Notes under the pieces: generated by a model | What the model was told of the DNA's origin: nothing | Database searches by the model: none | Seen by the model: the letters and a program-made list of their open reading frames with translations, nothing else | Assembly: GCF_036880985.1 (NCBI RefSeq) | Contig: NZ_JBAJNO010000009.1 | Coordinates: forward strand, 2,826,501-2,890,500 | Reading direction: 5' to 3' | DNA length: 64,000 nt | Origin: Limibacter armeniacum | Lineage (GTDB): Bacteria > Bacteroidota > Bacteroidia > Cytophagales > Flammeovirgaceae | In this document: piece after piece, positions 10,077-18,593 of the stretch | How the letters are laid out: the number at the start of each line of letters is the position of its first letter | Numbering within the stretch: the first letter of the stretch is position 1 | Position numbers and translations under genes: made by a program

Positions 10077-10868
10077 TTAGCTTTTGTTAGTAGCTACATA
10101 ACCGATAGCTTTCATTTCTTCTAGAGTAGGGGATTTACTACCTCCTTTTGGTTCTAGGGTTACAGCAAAAGCATCAGCTTCAGCAGTAGAAGGCATAGCC
10201 AATAGTTTGTCTTGTCCATAGTCAATGAGTCCGGCATCTTTAGGAGTCTTGCCTGCTATAGCCCATAATTGATACTGCTTGCCTTCAGGAGGGGGAGGTA
10301 ATTCCTTAAGAGATACAAATACCTTTGTATTATTGGGGTTCCAATAAACTGTCAATTGCTGTTTATGCTCTTGTTCTCCTGTACCGCCAAGTAAGATTCT
10401 TTGGTAGGAAGGATCCAATGCTAAAGAAAGGTCATTGCTAGCCTTTTTTAGTCGTTGCGCCATAACGGCTTTTTCAGCCATAAGGTTGTCTACTTGAAGT
10501 TGTACATCCTCATACTTGTCCTTGTAGTAAAAGGTGAAATATGTACTCACAGCTAACAGAAGTAATGAGGCAGCTACACTAGCCTTCCACCATACACTTG
10601 TGCCTGTTTTTTTTGATTGAATGAGTGGAATGGTTTTCCCTTCTGTGTTTTTGATTTTGGAAAGAATCTGGTGTTTGATATGCTCAGGGGCTTTAACACT
10701 GTTCTTTTGACTTATATGTAGGAAGTCTGCTTCTATGCGTTCAATTTCCTGTGCAATGGCAGGATGCTTTTTACGCATTTCCTCTACTTCTTTCATTTCA
10801 TTTTCGTTCAGGTCTCCTAATACATACAGTTCGAGTATACCTGACGCTATGTAATCTTCTATTTTCAA
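10077..10868 (-). CDS. RskA-type anti-sigma factor
   Basis: The protein has a cytoplasmic N-terminal anti-sigma region (about residues 1-85, starting IEDYIASGILELYVLGDL), one transmembrane helix (about 95-113) and a periplasmic RskA domain (about 150-260). That domain has the typical YWNPNNTKVFVSLKELPPPPEGKQYQLW-type segment and an EPKGGSKSPT motif. It binds and inhibits its partner ECF sigma factor until an envelope signal triggers release. The start is a TTG that overlaps the sigma gene stop as TTGA, with an AGGAG site 4 nt before it and no ATG nearby, so translational coupling is likely. Confidence 0.9.
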   Translation of the reverse strand: MKIEDYIASGILELYVLGDLNENEMKEVEEMRKKHPAIAQEIERIEADFLHISQKNSVKAPEHIKHQILSKIKNTEGKTIPLIQSKKTGTSVWWKASVAASLLLLAVSTYFTFYYKDKYEDVQLQVDNLMAEKAVMAQRLKKASNDLSLALDPSYQRILLGGTGEQEHKQQLTVYWNPNNTKVFVSLKELPPPPEGKQYQLWAIAGKTPKDAGLIDYGQDKLLAMPSTAEADAFAVTLEPKGGSKSPTLEEMKAIGYVATNKS

Positions 10869-11398
10869 AGGTCTCCTAGTTTTTTCCTTAACAAATTAAC
10901 GGCAGTTCTCAAACGAGTTTTTACAGTACCTAACGGAATGTCAAAGTCTTTAGCTAGTTCACGATGACTGTACCCATTGAAATAAACTTTATTTAATACA
11001 AATTGCTGTTCTTCAGGAAGCTGCTGGATTAACTTGTCCAGGCCAATAAAGTCGATTTTAGCCTCATTAGGATTTTCATCTACACTGTTATATACGGAAG
11101 TTTCCAGCGAGTCGGATTTTGACTGCTGCTTATTTTCTTTTGATCGAAGCTTGTCAATCGAAAGGTTTCGGGCAATTCTAGCCATCCATGTAAAAAGGCG
11201 AGATTTTTCAGGGTGATATGAGTCAATATGTTGCCATACTTTTAGAAAGGTATCTTGCAGTACTTCTTCAGCCATAGGTTGTTGTCCTATGATTCTGGTG
11301 ATAATACCAAAGATAGCATCTCCATAATGATCATACAGATATTGTAAGGCACCAGAATCATGCTCTTTTAACTTTTTAACTAATTCTGCTTCCTGCAT
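10865..11398 (-). CDS. ECF RNA polymerase sigma factor (SigK-like, RskA partner)
   Basis: Region sigma2 (YLYDHYGDAIFGIITRII, then the core-binding stretch near DTFLKVWQHI and RLFTWMARIARNLSIDKLR) is followed by an acidic linker and region sigma4 with a helix-turn-helix (YFNGYSHRELAKDFDIPLGTVKTRLR). The length of about 177-183 aa is normal. The frame can begin at a TTG (11416), but the ATG at 11398 (MQEAELVKK) gives the usual N-terminus and is preferred; neither has a clear Shine-Dalgarno site. It is co-transcribed with the overlapping anti-sigma gene. Confidence 0.92.
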   Translation of the reverse strand: MQEAELVKKLKEHDSGALQYLYDHYGDAIFGIITRIIGQQPMAEEVLQDTFLKVWQHIDSYHPEKSRLFTWMARIARNLSIDKLRSKENKQQSKSDSLETSVYNSVDENPNEAKIDFIGLDKLIQQLPEEQQFVLNKVYFNGYSHRELAKDFDIPLGTVKTRLRTAVNLLRKKLGDL

Positions 11399-11702
11399 AG
11401 GGTCTTTAGGCGACAATGTATTAATTATAAATTAGGGTGAACTTTTGCATAGTCTGCTTTCATACTTTAAGCTACAAATAGTTTATTAATAAATGTGAAT
11501 ACAGAAAGGATAATTATTTATCAAATAGAAGAATGGATACTGACCAGATAAGAGGTTATTTTGGGTAGATAATATTTTCAGTTTGGTAAAATTGATGAAA
11601 AATAAAACGCTTATAACATAGATTACTTGATTCGTATTGTAGTTTTAAATTTTTACAGTTGTACACCAAATTGTGCATAATAAATCAAAACAATAAGTTG
11701 CT

Positions 11703-12380
11703 ATGTCCAAACCTAGAGTTCTTTTTTTTGATGTCAATGAGACATTGCTTGATTTACAGAAAGTCAAAGAATCTGTGACTAAGACATTGAATGGTAGGGC
11801 TGAGCTAGTACCGCTTTGGTTTACTACAATGCTTCAGTATTCGTTAGTAAATACGGTGTCAGACAGGTTTGAGGATTTTGGCAGTATTGGTGTTGCTGCC
11901 CTTCAGATGGTTGCAGCAGATCACGGTATCTTACTCTCAAAAAAGGAAGCGAGTGAGTCGGTTGCACCAATTGTTAAGTTAACACCTTATGAGGATAGTG
12001 CTGAAGGGCTAAAGTTGCTGAAGGATGCAGGTTTTACACTTTGTGCATTGACTAACTCTTCAACTGAAGGGTTAAAGAAGCAGATGGATTACTCAGGCTT
12101 AGGGCAGTATTTTGATCATTTGCTTAGCGTAGAAGAAGTAGGATACTATAAGCCACATAGCCATGTTTACCGCTGGGCAATGAGAAAAGTAAGGGTAGCT
12201 CCAGAAGCTTCCATGATGATAGCAGCCCATGGTTGGGATGTAGCAGGTGCAATGTGGGCAGGAATGAGAGCTGCTTTTGTTGCAAGACCTCAACATCAGC
12301 TATACCCTTTGTCTCAGCCAACAGAAATAGTTGCAGGGGATATTTTGAAAGTGGCAGAAAAAATTATCAACTTGGAGTAA
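11703..12380 (+). CDS. Type II haloacid-dehalogenase-like HAD hydrolase
   Basis: The 225-residue HAD protein has motif I FFDVNETLLD with the nucleophile Asp (residue 10), motif II NSS near residue 119, the lysine motif YYKPH and motif IV AAHGWDVAGA. This layout is that of the (S)-2-haloacid dehalogenase group. In biochemically defined dehalogenases motif IV reads SSN-x-x-D; here the Ser/Asn positions are Ala/His while the final Asp remains. True dehalogenase activity is therefore uncertain and a phosphatase is possible. The start follows a long AT-rich region divergent from the sigma operon. A DUF427 gene follows after 51 nt and is probably co-transcribed. Confidence 0.85.
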   Translation: MSKPRVLFFDVNETLLDLQKVKESVTKTLNGRAELVPLWFTTMLQYSLVNTVSDRFEDFGSIGVAALQMVAADHGILLSKKEASESVAPIVKLTPYEDSAEGLKLLKDAGFTLCALTNSSTEGLKKQMDYSGLGQYFDHLLSVEEVGYYKPHSHVYRWAMRKVRVAPEASMMIAAHGWDVAGAMWAGMRAAFVARPQHQLYPLSQPTEIVAGDILKVAEKIINLE

Positions 12381-12431
12381 AGGAGTTGTAAATATCTCAG
12401 CTTCTGAACTTAACCAAAACCCAATAATCTT

Positions 12432-12713
12432 ATGAAAAAAGCATCATGGAAAGGAAAAGTCATTGCTGAAAGTGACAAAACTGTTGAAGTGGAAGGAGAT
12501 TTCTATTTTCCTCCGACTTCTATTCATCAAGAGTACTTTGAAAAGTCAGATGAAACCAGTATGTCCCCATCTAAAGGAAAGGCGTCCTATTATAATATTG
12601 TGGTTGATGGAGAGAAAAATGAAGCAGCAGCCTGGTATTATGCCCATCCAAAAAGTGAAGCCAAGGACATCAAAAACTATGTAGCGTTTAAGAAAGGAGT
12701 TGAAATAGAGTAA
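12432..12713 (+). CDS. DUF427 family protein
   Basis: The 93-residue protein has the family signature in order: an N-terminal strand with WKGKVIAESDKTVEVEG, YFPPTSI, the KGKASYYNIVVDGE core, AAWYYAHPKSEAKDIK and the closing VAFKKGVEIE. It is cytoplasmic with no signal. The biochemical function of DUF427 (PF04248) is not established. It lies 51 nt behind the HAD gene and just ahead of a shared terminator. Confidence 0.9.
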   Translation: MKKASWKGKVIAESDKTVEVEGDFYFPPTSIHQEYFEKSDETSMSPSKGKASYYNIVVDGEKNEAAAWYYAHPKSEAKDIKNYVAFKKGVEIE

Positions 12714-12738
12714 TATCTTTTAAAGTATATAAGAGAGA

Positions 12739-12776
12739 AACCCCCGATACATGTAAAATAGTATCGGGGGTTCTTT
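12739..12776. terminator. Terminator between the DUF427 and SDR genes
   Basis: A perfect 12-bp stem aacccccgatac / gtatcgggggtt lies between convergent genes, with a short T-run (ttcttt) on the plus side overlapping the SDR stop codon. Confidence 0.8.
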
Positions 12777-13668
12777 AATCAGCTTTTACAACTTCTGGTT
12801 TGCTGTTGGGTAAGTCCCGCTTTCTAAGCTTTAGAATATTGGCTACCATATTGTTGACAATACGCTTGGGTAGCAGTAGCGGTAACCACCAAGCAGTAAG
12901 CTTATCTTTTACGAGTGGATACCTTAAAGCAGGCCTATTCTTTTCTGCAATTTTCACCAATTTTTGACCTACTTGAGCAACAGGCATTCCTGATCTACCT
13001 TTTTTGACAAAAAAACGTTTGAAGCTATTTCCTGATTCATAAAAGTCAGTATCAGTATAAGCTTCAAGGTCTATCTCTTCTGCTTTGTCCCATATTTCTG
13101 TAATTACTTCTCCAGGCCCAACAACAACAACGTCAATTCCATAAAGCATTAATTCTTGTCTGAGTGAATTGGAGAACCCTTCTACTGCGTGTTTGCTTGC
13201 GCAGTACGGGCCAATAAATGGGTAGGATAACTTGCCAGCAGCGGAGCTGATATTGATAATCTTACCAGGCTTAAAAGCGAAATTTCTGGTAGCTCCCAAT
13301 AGCGGAGCGAAAACCTGCGTAACATGTAACATTCCAATGAGGTTTACCTCCATTTGGAAGCGAAGCTCTTCAGCGGTGATATGTAGTAGAGGACCTGCTA
13401 CAGCAATGCCTGCATTGTTGATCAGGCAGTCAAGTCCTGCTTTGTTTCCCAGTACTTGTTCTACTTCATTTTTAGCTTCTTTTATTGCAGGAAGGTCAGT
13501 GACATCAAAGACTAGTGGATAAAAGTTTTCACCAAGTTTTGAACGAAGGGTGGCGGCATCAGTATCCTTCCTGACACTTCCGAATACACGATATCCTTTT
13601 TCAATAAAAGCCTTGGAGGCAGCGAAACCTATACCTGACGAAGTACCAGTGATTAAGATGTTTTTCAT
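12775..13668 (-). CDS. Short-chain dehydrogenase/reductase, classical type
   Basis: The 297-residue protein carries the NAD(P) motif TGTSSGIG (residues 7-14), the NNAG motif, the catalytic Ser in NISSAAG and the Tyr-x3-Lys pair in YCASK. An Arg in the SVRK segment after the second strand suggests NADP(H) preference. A hydrophobic C-terminal stretch (TAWWLPLLLPKRIVNNMVANIL) could be a membrane-associated tail, as in retinol- or steroid-dehydrogenase-like SDRs. The substrate is unknown. It is monocistronic. Confidence 0.9.
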   Translation of the reverse strand: MKNILITGTSSGIGFAASKAFIEKGYRVFGSVRKDTDAATLRSKLGENFYPLVFDVTDLPAIKEAKNEVEQVLGNKAGLDCLINNAGIAVAGPLLHITAEELRFQMEVNLIGMLHVTQVFAPLLGATRNFAFKPGKIINISSAAGKLSYPFIGPYCASKHAVEGFSNSLRQELMLYGIDVVVVGPGEVITEIWDKAEEIDLEAYTDTDFYESGNSFKRFFVKKGRSGMPVAQVGQKLVKIAEKNRPALRYPLVKDKLTAWWLPLLLPKRIVNNMVANILKLRKRDLPNSKPEVVKAD

Positions 13669-13813
13669 ATTTAGTTAGTTTAAAAGGTTACAAACAAAGT
13701 AATGTAGTTTGAGGTTACTGTATAGCATATTTAAACATACTATAAGTAGGTGAGATTGTGTGAGCCAAAAGGAAAAATAAGCAAATTCTTATTTTACCCT
13801 TTGCTGATAATGA

Positions 13814-13821
13814 TATATTTG
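13814..13821 (+). promoter_or_regulatory. Candidate -7 box of the peroxiredoxin promoter
   Basis: TATATTTG fits TAnnTTTG. Transcription would start near 13828, giving a leader of about 64 nt. The -33 element is not clear. Confidence 0.4.
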
Positions 13822-13891
13822 TTTTAGAAGTTTAAGCCTAGCAACTAGGCAATATATTCCTTAATTATTCATGCTTTAAAACCTAATAACT

Positions 13892-14527
13892 ATGTCGTTA
13901 CAACTTGGAGACATTGCACCAGACTTTACTGCTCAGACAACAGAAGGTGAGATCAAATTTCATGATTGGTTGGGAGGTGCGTGGTGTGTGTTCTTTTCGC
14001 ACCCAGCAGACTATACCCCTGTATGTACTACAGAGTTGGGAAGAACAGCCAAACTTAAATCGGAGTTTGATAAGCGTAATGTAAAGGTAGTAGCATTGAG
14101 CGTTGATGGACTTGAAGACCACAAGGGCTGGATCAATGATATCAATGAAACGCAGAGTACAACTGTAAACTTTCCGATCATAGCAGATGAGGATAAGAAA
14201 GTAGCTAACCTTTATGGTATGCTTCACCCAAATGCCTCTGAGACATTTACAGTACGTTCGGTATTTATCATCGACCCTAATAAGAAAATTAGACTGATGA
14301 TTACTTATCCTGCCTCGACAGGACGAAACTTTGATGAAATTTTGCGTGTCATAGATTCAATGCAACTGACCGACAATTACAGTGTAGCAACTCCAGTGGA
14401 TTGGAAAGAAGGTGAAGATGTGGTTGTATCACCATCTATTCCAACTCCTGAAGCCAAAGAGAAATTTTCAAAGGGAGTAAAGGAAATCAAGCCTTACCTG
14501 CGAATGACGCCGCAGCCAAACAAGTAA
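13892..14527 (+). CDS. 1-Cys peroxiredoxin (Prx6-like)
   Basis: The enzyme reduces hydrogen peroxide and organic hydroperoxides in the cytoplasm. The peroxidatic Cys lies in the HPADYTPVCTTELG motif (about residue 46) and the N-terminal LGDIAPDF signature is present. The extended C-terminal Prx6-type domain (about residues 150-211, with VDWKEGEDVVV and PYLRMTPQP) replaces the resolving Cys of 2-Cys enzymes. At 211 aa it matches the Prx6 subfamily. It is transcribed alone. Confidence 0.95.
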   Translation: MSLQLGDIAPDFTAQTTEGEIKFHDWLGGAWCVFFSHPADYTPVCTTELGRTAKLKSEFDKRNVKVVALSVDGLEDHKGWINDINETQSTTVNFPIIADEDKKVANLYGMLHPNASETFTVRSVFIIDPNKKIRLMITYPASTGRNFDEILRVIDSMQLTDNYSVATPVDWKEGEDVVVSPSIPTPEAKEKFSKGVKEIKPYLRMTPQPNK

Positions 14528-14548
14528 TTTTACCAAATTTGCTATATC

Positions 14549-14580
14549 AGCCCTGTCTAAATATGGATGGGGCTTTTTTA
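14549..14580 (+). terminator. Terminator of the peroxiredoxin gene
   Basis: Stem agccctgtc / gatggggct (two G-U pairs) is followed by T7. It overlaps the stop codon of the convergent universal stress protein gene. Confidence 0.75.
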
Positions 14581-15432
14581 TGGCTTCTCAAAAAGTATCA
14601 AGACGGGAGTATCGGCTTCATTGGCAATATGTTCAGCAAGACTACCTACTATAAAGTGATAAAACCTTGAATGTGGATGAGAAACCATGATGATCAGGTC
14701 GGCATTGATGTTATTAGCAAAGCTGATGATACCATCTTCTTCAGAAAAAGCATTAAAGATGTGAAAATCCCCCTCTTCCAAATCATTTCCTGAAATATAT
14801 CGGGTAATTGTGGCATTTGTGTCAGGTGTGTTCTCAAATGTAGCAGGGGTAATCACCTTCAGGAGGTTTAATTGTGCCTGATATTGATTACGCCATTTAC
14901 TAATCATCTCCAATATGTGAGGAGCCGGTTTTTGCTCAAAGTCTGAGGCAAAAACAATTTGTTTTGGGTAGAAATCAGAAAGAGGCGTATTGACCGTCAG
15001 TATAGGTACGTGTATATGCCTAATGAGGTGTTGGAGGTGCTTGCCTTCTTGTTCATTGGGATCAGCGGAAGTAATGATGAGGTCAACTTTGTGCTTCTCC
15101 ACAATTTGTTTGATGGCATTCAAAGGCCTGCCACTGACTGTGTGTGTTATAATATTAGTATCGCTGTACTGCTTTTTGAGTTCCGTAAGATACTCTATAG
15201 ATGCTTCCTTTAGGGAGGCTGTAAACTTGGCGTATGCCTCTGTATTTTCGAGTTCTTTAAGGGATGTGGTTGAAATAGTACTTCCTTTGAAAAAGCTGAG
15301 GTAAGAAGTGTCCAAAATGTGTAGAATATGGATACATGTTGAATCATTGGACGCTAAACTGACAGCTGCTTCTAAAGCTGTATGAGACTCATTATCAAAA
15401 TCAGTTGCAACGAGTATATTGTTGAAATTCAT
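14578..15432 (-). CDS. Tandem universal stress protein (two UspA domains)
   Basis: The 284 residues make two UspA alpha/beta domains. The first begins NNILVATDFDNESHTALEAA (about 3-22) and spans to residue 145; the second starts near KQIVFASDFEQK and ends with GSLAEHIANEADTPVLIL. Only the second half shows a nucleotide-binding-like G-x-G/S stretch (VGSLAEHI). USP proteins of this tandem form are cytoplasmic and linked to stress or stationary-phase survival. It stands alone, convergent with the peroxiredoxin gene. Confidence 0.9.
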   Translation of the reverse strand: MNFNNILVATDFDNESHTALEAAVSLASNDSTCIHILHILDTSYLSFFKGSTISTTSLKELENTEAYAKFTASLKEASIEYLTELKKQYSDTNIITHTVSGRPLNAIKQIVEKHKVDLIITSADPNEQEGKHLQHLIRHIHVPILTVNTPLSDFYPKQIVFASDFEQKPAPHILEMISKWRNQYQAQLNLLKVITPATFENTPDTNATITRYISGNDLEEGDFHIFNAFSEEDGIISFANNINADLIIMVSHPHSRFYHFIVGSLAEHIANEADTPVLILFEKP

Positions 15433-15529
15433 AACTGTAGCAGGTTGAAAAGTGAATAGAGTTTAAAATAGCAGATTGTCTTTATATAGTAGTTATAGTT
15501 TTAAATCTGTTATGCTTTAAAACTCTAAT

Positions 15530-15557
15530 AAAAAATCCCCTACGAAAGTTCGTAAGG
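15530..15557 (-). terminator. Terminator of the sigma/TonB-like operon
   Basis: On the minus strand the hairpin tcccttacgaa / ttcgtagggga is followed by a T6 tract (A6 at 15530-15535 on the plus strand). It lies 20-45 nt beyond the tonB-like stop codon. Confidence 0.75.
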
Positions 15558-15576
15558 GATCCTTATTTTTTGCTGT

Positions 15577-16263
15577 CTAAGCAGCTATCTTAAAGTAGAT
15601 TGGTAATACCATTCTTTGTCTGACCGGTCTACCCCTTTGTTTGGCAGGTATCCATTTTGGTGCTTTTTTTAGTACCCTAATCGCTTCTGCATCGCAGTCT
15701 TCGTGGATACCTCTTACAACTTGAAGGTCTGTCAGTCGCCCGTCTTTGTCAACGATAAACTGTACATATACTTTTCCTTCAACGCCCATTCTTTTAGGCT
15801 GGATAGGGTATTTGATGTGGTCATTTACCCATTTGTAAAAAGCACTTCGTCCACCTTTAGGAACGGCGGCTTCTTCTACTACTTCAAATACTTTGTCTTC
15901 TACTATTTCCTCTTGAGGTTCTTCAGCGAGATCGTCAGCTACATATTCTTCTACAATAAAGTCTTCTTCAAACTCAGTAATCTCAAGGTTGATTTCCGCT
16001 ACAAGTTCTTCGTCTTTTACAGTGACAATTTTAGGCGCCCTGACAGTAGGAGTAGGAGGCTCAATTATCTGTTGTGTAACAGGTGGAAGAGTCAACTCTT
16101 CATCTTGTATAGTAATAGTTCCTAGATCAACCAGTGTATTATCATCGTAGGTTTTCCATTCAAAAGCAACTAAGGTGATACCTAAACTGACAGCTAGTCC
16201 GACCATTTGAAAGAATGGTCTCCATTGATGAATTGGATTTTGATGAAGCATAACCAAAAGCAT
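15577..16263 (-). CDS. TonB family energy-transducer-like protein
   Basis: The layout is a single N-terminal membrane anchor (about residues 18-35), a periplasmic linker that is unusually acidic (EEDFIVEEYVADDLAEEPQ) rather than Pro/Lys-rich, and a C-terminal TonB domain (about 140-228). That domain has YPIQPKRMGVEGKVYVQFIVDKDG and the closing MVLPIYFKI strand. TonB links inner-membrane energy to outer-membrane receptors; Bacteroidota have many paralogues, some serving other roles. No exbB/exbD lies nearby. It is the third gene behind an ECF sigma factor, so stress-linked expression is plausible. Confidence 0.85.
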   Translation of the reverse strand: MLLVMLHQNPIHQWRPFFQMVGLAVSLGITLVAFEWKTYDDNTLVDLGTITIQDEELTLPPVTQQIIEPPTPTVRAPKIVTVKDEELVAEINLEITEFEEDFIVEEYVADDLAEEPQEEIVEDKVFEVVEEAAVPKGGRSAFYKWVNDHIKYPIQPKRMGVEGKVYVQFIVDKDGRLTDLQVVRGIHEDCDAEAIRVLKKAPKWIPAKQRGRPVRQRMVLPIYFKIAA

Positions 16264-16459
16264 TTAATTATAAAAAAGCAGTGAACGTAAATGAGTTTCA
16301 GATCTTAAATTTCTGAACTTTTTTATTTCAACATTGAGGCCTTTCAGTTGTATTATTTTATACGCCTTTGGGATTTTTTGGTTGACTTTTAGTGTTAAAA
16401 AAACGCTTCAAAAATGAACTTTTTTTAAAAGGTTTTTTAGGTCATAAAAATAAGGTGAC

Positions 16460-16768
16460 TTATGTCGCAGTTCTATCAATTTTTTGAAGAGATTCGATCG
16501 TTACCAACGGGTCTGCAAGACCAATTGTTTCGATTCTCTCTTGTCGGTTACGTCTTTCTTTTTCAATTTTTAAAGCAAAAGCAGAAAGGATTGTCAATAC
16601 AAATACAGCTGCAATCATAGGCATTTTGCGATTGAAGTTATCAATCCAGCGAACTTTGCTTCGTTGTTGCTTATGTCTTGCAATAAGGCTGTCAAAATCC
16701 ATGTGTTTTTCAATCTCCTTATCTGAAGGCATGGATTGATTTAGTCTGATTTTGTGTCGCTTATTCAT
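16460..16768 (-). CDS. Small membrane protein downstream of an ECF sigma gene; possible anti-sigma factor
   Basis: The 102-residue protein has a basic, charged N-terminal cytoplasmic part (about 1-48, with MDFDSLIARHKQQRSK), one transmembrane helix (about 50-67) and a short periplasmic tail. No zinc-binding anti-sigma motif (HxxxCxxC) and no RskA domain are present. Its place 54 nt behind the sigma gene and its topology suggest a role in sigma control, which is inference from context only. Confidence 0.6.
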   Translation of the reverse strand: MNKRHKIRLNQSMPSDKEIEKHMDFDSLIARHKQQRSKVRWIDNFNRKMPMIAAVFVLTILSAFALKIEKERRNRQERIETIGLADPLVTIESLQKIDRTAT

Positions 16769-16822
16769 TGTATTATTGACTAAAGCGTTATAGGATTTAA
16801 TTTATAATTTTATTATGAGTCT

Positions 16823-17380
16823 TCAAAGGTAGCGCTTGGCTAACTTTTTGAGTTTTCCAATTACCCGATGGGTTTTGACTTTTACATTGGCTTCGGAGAT
16901 ATCTAGCATATAGGCTACATCTTTGACTGAACGTTTTTCGAAATAGCGTAGCTCAAGCAGTGATATTTCACTTTCATTCAATTCATTCAGCAGCTGTCCC
17001 AACAGCTCCATTTCATCTGTCTCTGGCATCTCGCTATCATCTTCATCAACCAACGTATTAATAATTCCACTTTCTAGAGAAACAACCCTGTCTGTTGTAC
17101 TTTTTCGGAAATGATCGTTGACCTGATTGGCTGCAATCCTGAAAAGCCATGCTGAAAAGGGAACACCTCTGAATTCATATTTAGGTAGGTTATCCATTGC
17201 TTTTAGAAAAACCTGTGACGTTACTTCGGCAGCCATATCTTCAGTACCTACCCGTTTGAAAACGAACAGGAAAATTGCCTTATAGTACTTCTCATACAGG
17301 AACCTGAATGCTTCAGGTTGGTGGCGAGCCTTTTCAATGATTGCCATTTCCTGTTTGATGTCTTCTTCGGTTTGGTGCAT
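16823..17380 (-). CDS. ECF RNA polymerase sigma factor
   Basis: The 185-residue protein shows region sigma2 (EAFRFLYEKYYKAIFLFVFKRV, then TSQVFLKAMDNL and PFSAWLFRIAANQVNDHFR) and region sigma4 with its helix-turn-helix (RYFEKRSVKDVAYMLDISEANVKVKTHRV), joined by an acidic linker. It heads a minus-strand operon with the small membrane protein and the TonB-like protein. It differs clearly from the SigK-like factor at 10.9 kb. Confidence 0.9.
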   Translation of the reverse strand: MHQTEEDIKQEMAIIEKARHQPEAFRFLYEKYYKAIFLFVFKRVGTEDMAAEVTSQVFLKAMDNLPKYEFRGVPFSAWLFRIAANQVNDHFRKSTTDRVVSLESGIINTLVDEDDSEMPETDEMELLGQLLNELNESEISLLELRYFEKRSVKDVAYMLDISEANVKVKTHRVIGKLKKLAKRYL

Positions 17381-17493
17381 AGGCTATATCTTTCAGTTGA
17401 AAAAATTGCTTTTTCCTTAGTCCATCTCTGTGTTTATTTTCTCTCTTAACGTAGGATAAAGTGTAAGTTACAGGAAACTGGAACAATTTGAAC

Positions 17494-17521
17494 AAAAAAA
17501 ATCCCTGCTTTTGGCAGGGAT
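17494..17521 (-). terminator. Terminator of the acyltransferase/GT operon
   Basis: On the minus strand an atccctgcc / gcagggat hairpin is followed by T8 (A8 at 17494-17501 on the plus strand), 11 nt past the acyltransferase stop codon. Confidence 0.85.
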
Positions 17522-17531
17522 GTGCTTGAGA

Positions 17532-18581
17532 TTAGCTACCAATTAGTATTCGACTTTTATCTTTTAGAAGCTTTTTGGTAGTCCAGACCATCATACAACT
17601 GGTAATCATTACCATGGAAAATACAACTAAGAAGTAGCTTATACTATAGGTGTTGATATGGAGTATCCTGACTGATATTTTCTGTAGTAGAATTACCAAT
17701 ATAAAGTGGAGGTAGAAAATGCCAAAGCTGTAGTTAGCTAGCAAGTTGGAAAGCCTATAAGGTTGGTTGACAAACTTACTGAATAATGGAACCAAAATAA
17801 CAGATATCAATGCCATCCGGAAGTGTCCAATATTGAAAACCCATACTCCCTGCTGCCAGATATCTTCCATCCACAAGTAACGATGCCCCGGAATTAAACC
17901 TGTAAACTGCCCAATACTTAATATCGCCCATAATGAGAGTAATGTAAAAGTAGTTTGAGTTGGGATTGTTTCCAGCTTTTTTCGAAAATGACTAGCACCC
18001 ATACCAATAATGTATATAGGCAAGAAGTGGAAAAAGGCTAAAATAGGATCTGTATTCCATGCAGGTCTGAAAGTCATAAATGAAAGACAGATTGGTAGGA
18101 GCGCCAGCAGATAGAAGTATTTAGTTTTATCCATCCATAACAATAGTGGACTACATAAGTAAATCAGTACTACCATAGGGATAAACCATAAAGGAACTAG
18201 GTGAGTACCTGTTATCAAATAGTATCTTGCTTGCCATACTAAGTTGTGTTCGTAGAAATCAGGAGGAAGGAAAAAACGATCTTCCTGCATCCAAAGCCTG
18301 ATAGGGATCAGTAGTGCAGAAAGAATAAGATATGGTGTTAGGACAAATTTGAATTTCTTCCATAAATAGTCCGAGAATTTAAAAGGCTTGTTGCTGTTGA
18401 GATATTGAAAAAGAAAGCCTGCAATAAATACAAAAACTACTGTTCCATTGTCAAATAAGGTAACAAGGAGTTCTTCAGATATATCACCTTCATTCCAGTT
18501 GAGCATATCCCGAACATGTACCCCTACAATCAACAGTATTGCAAGGGCTCGCATATTATGTATGTAGTTTAATTTGCCCAT
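17532..18581 (-). CDS. Acyltransferase family 3 membrane protein (probable EPS O-acyltransferase)
   Basis: The 349-residue protein has about ten transmembrane helices. It begins with the family signature YIHNMRALAILLIVGVHVRDM, whose two His residues (8 and 22) are the conserved catalytic positions of acyltransferase 3 proteins. These enzymes move acetyl or other acyl groups across the membrane onto sugars. The gene is 12 nt behind a GT2 gene, so the likely acceptor is the polysaccharide made by this locus. It may be the activity countered by the secreted esterases. Confidence 0.9.
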   Translation of the reverse strand: MGKLNYIHNMRALAILLIVGVHVRDMLNWNEGDISEELLVTLFDNGTVVFVFIAGFLFQYLNSNKPFKFSDYLWKKFKFVLTPYLILSALLIPIRLWMQEDRFFLPPDFYEHNLVWQARYYLITGTHLVPLWFIPMVVLIYLCSPLLLWMDKTKYFYLLALLPICLSFMTFRPAWNTDPILAFFHFLPIYIIGMGASHFRKKLETIPTQTTFTLLSLWAILSIGQFTGLIPGHRYLWMEDIWQQGVWVFNIGHFRMALISVILVPLFSKFVNQPYRLSNLLANYSFGIFYLHFILVILLQKISVRILHINTYSISYFLVVFSMVMITSCMMVWTTKKLLKDKSRILIGS

Positions 18582-18593
18582 ATAGCGTGTGTT

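Noticed and set aside
15703-16125. 140-codon plus-strand frame opposite the TonB-like gene
   Set aside because: It is antisense to a well-supported gene; its aromatic-rich product arises from the acidic linker codons read in reverse.
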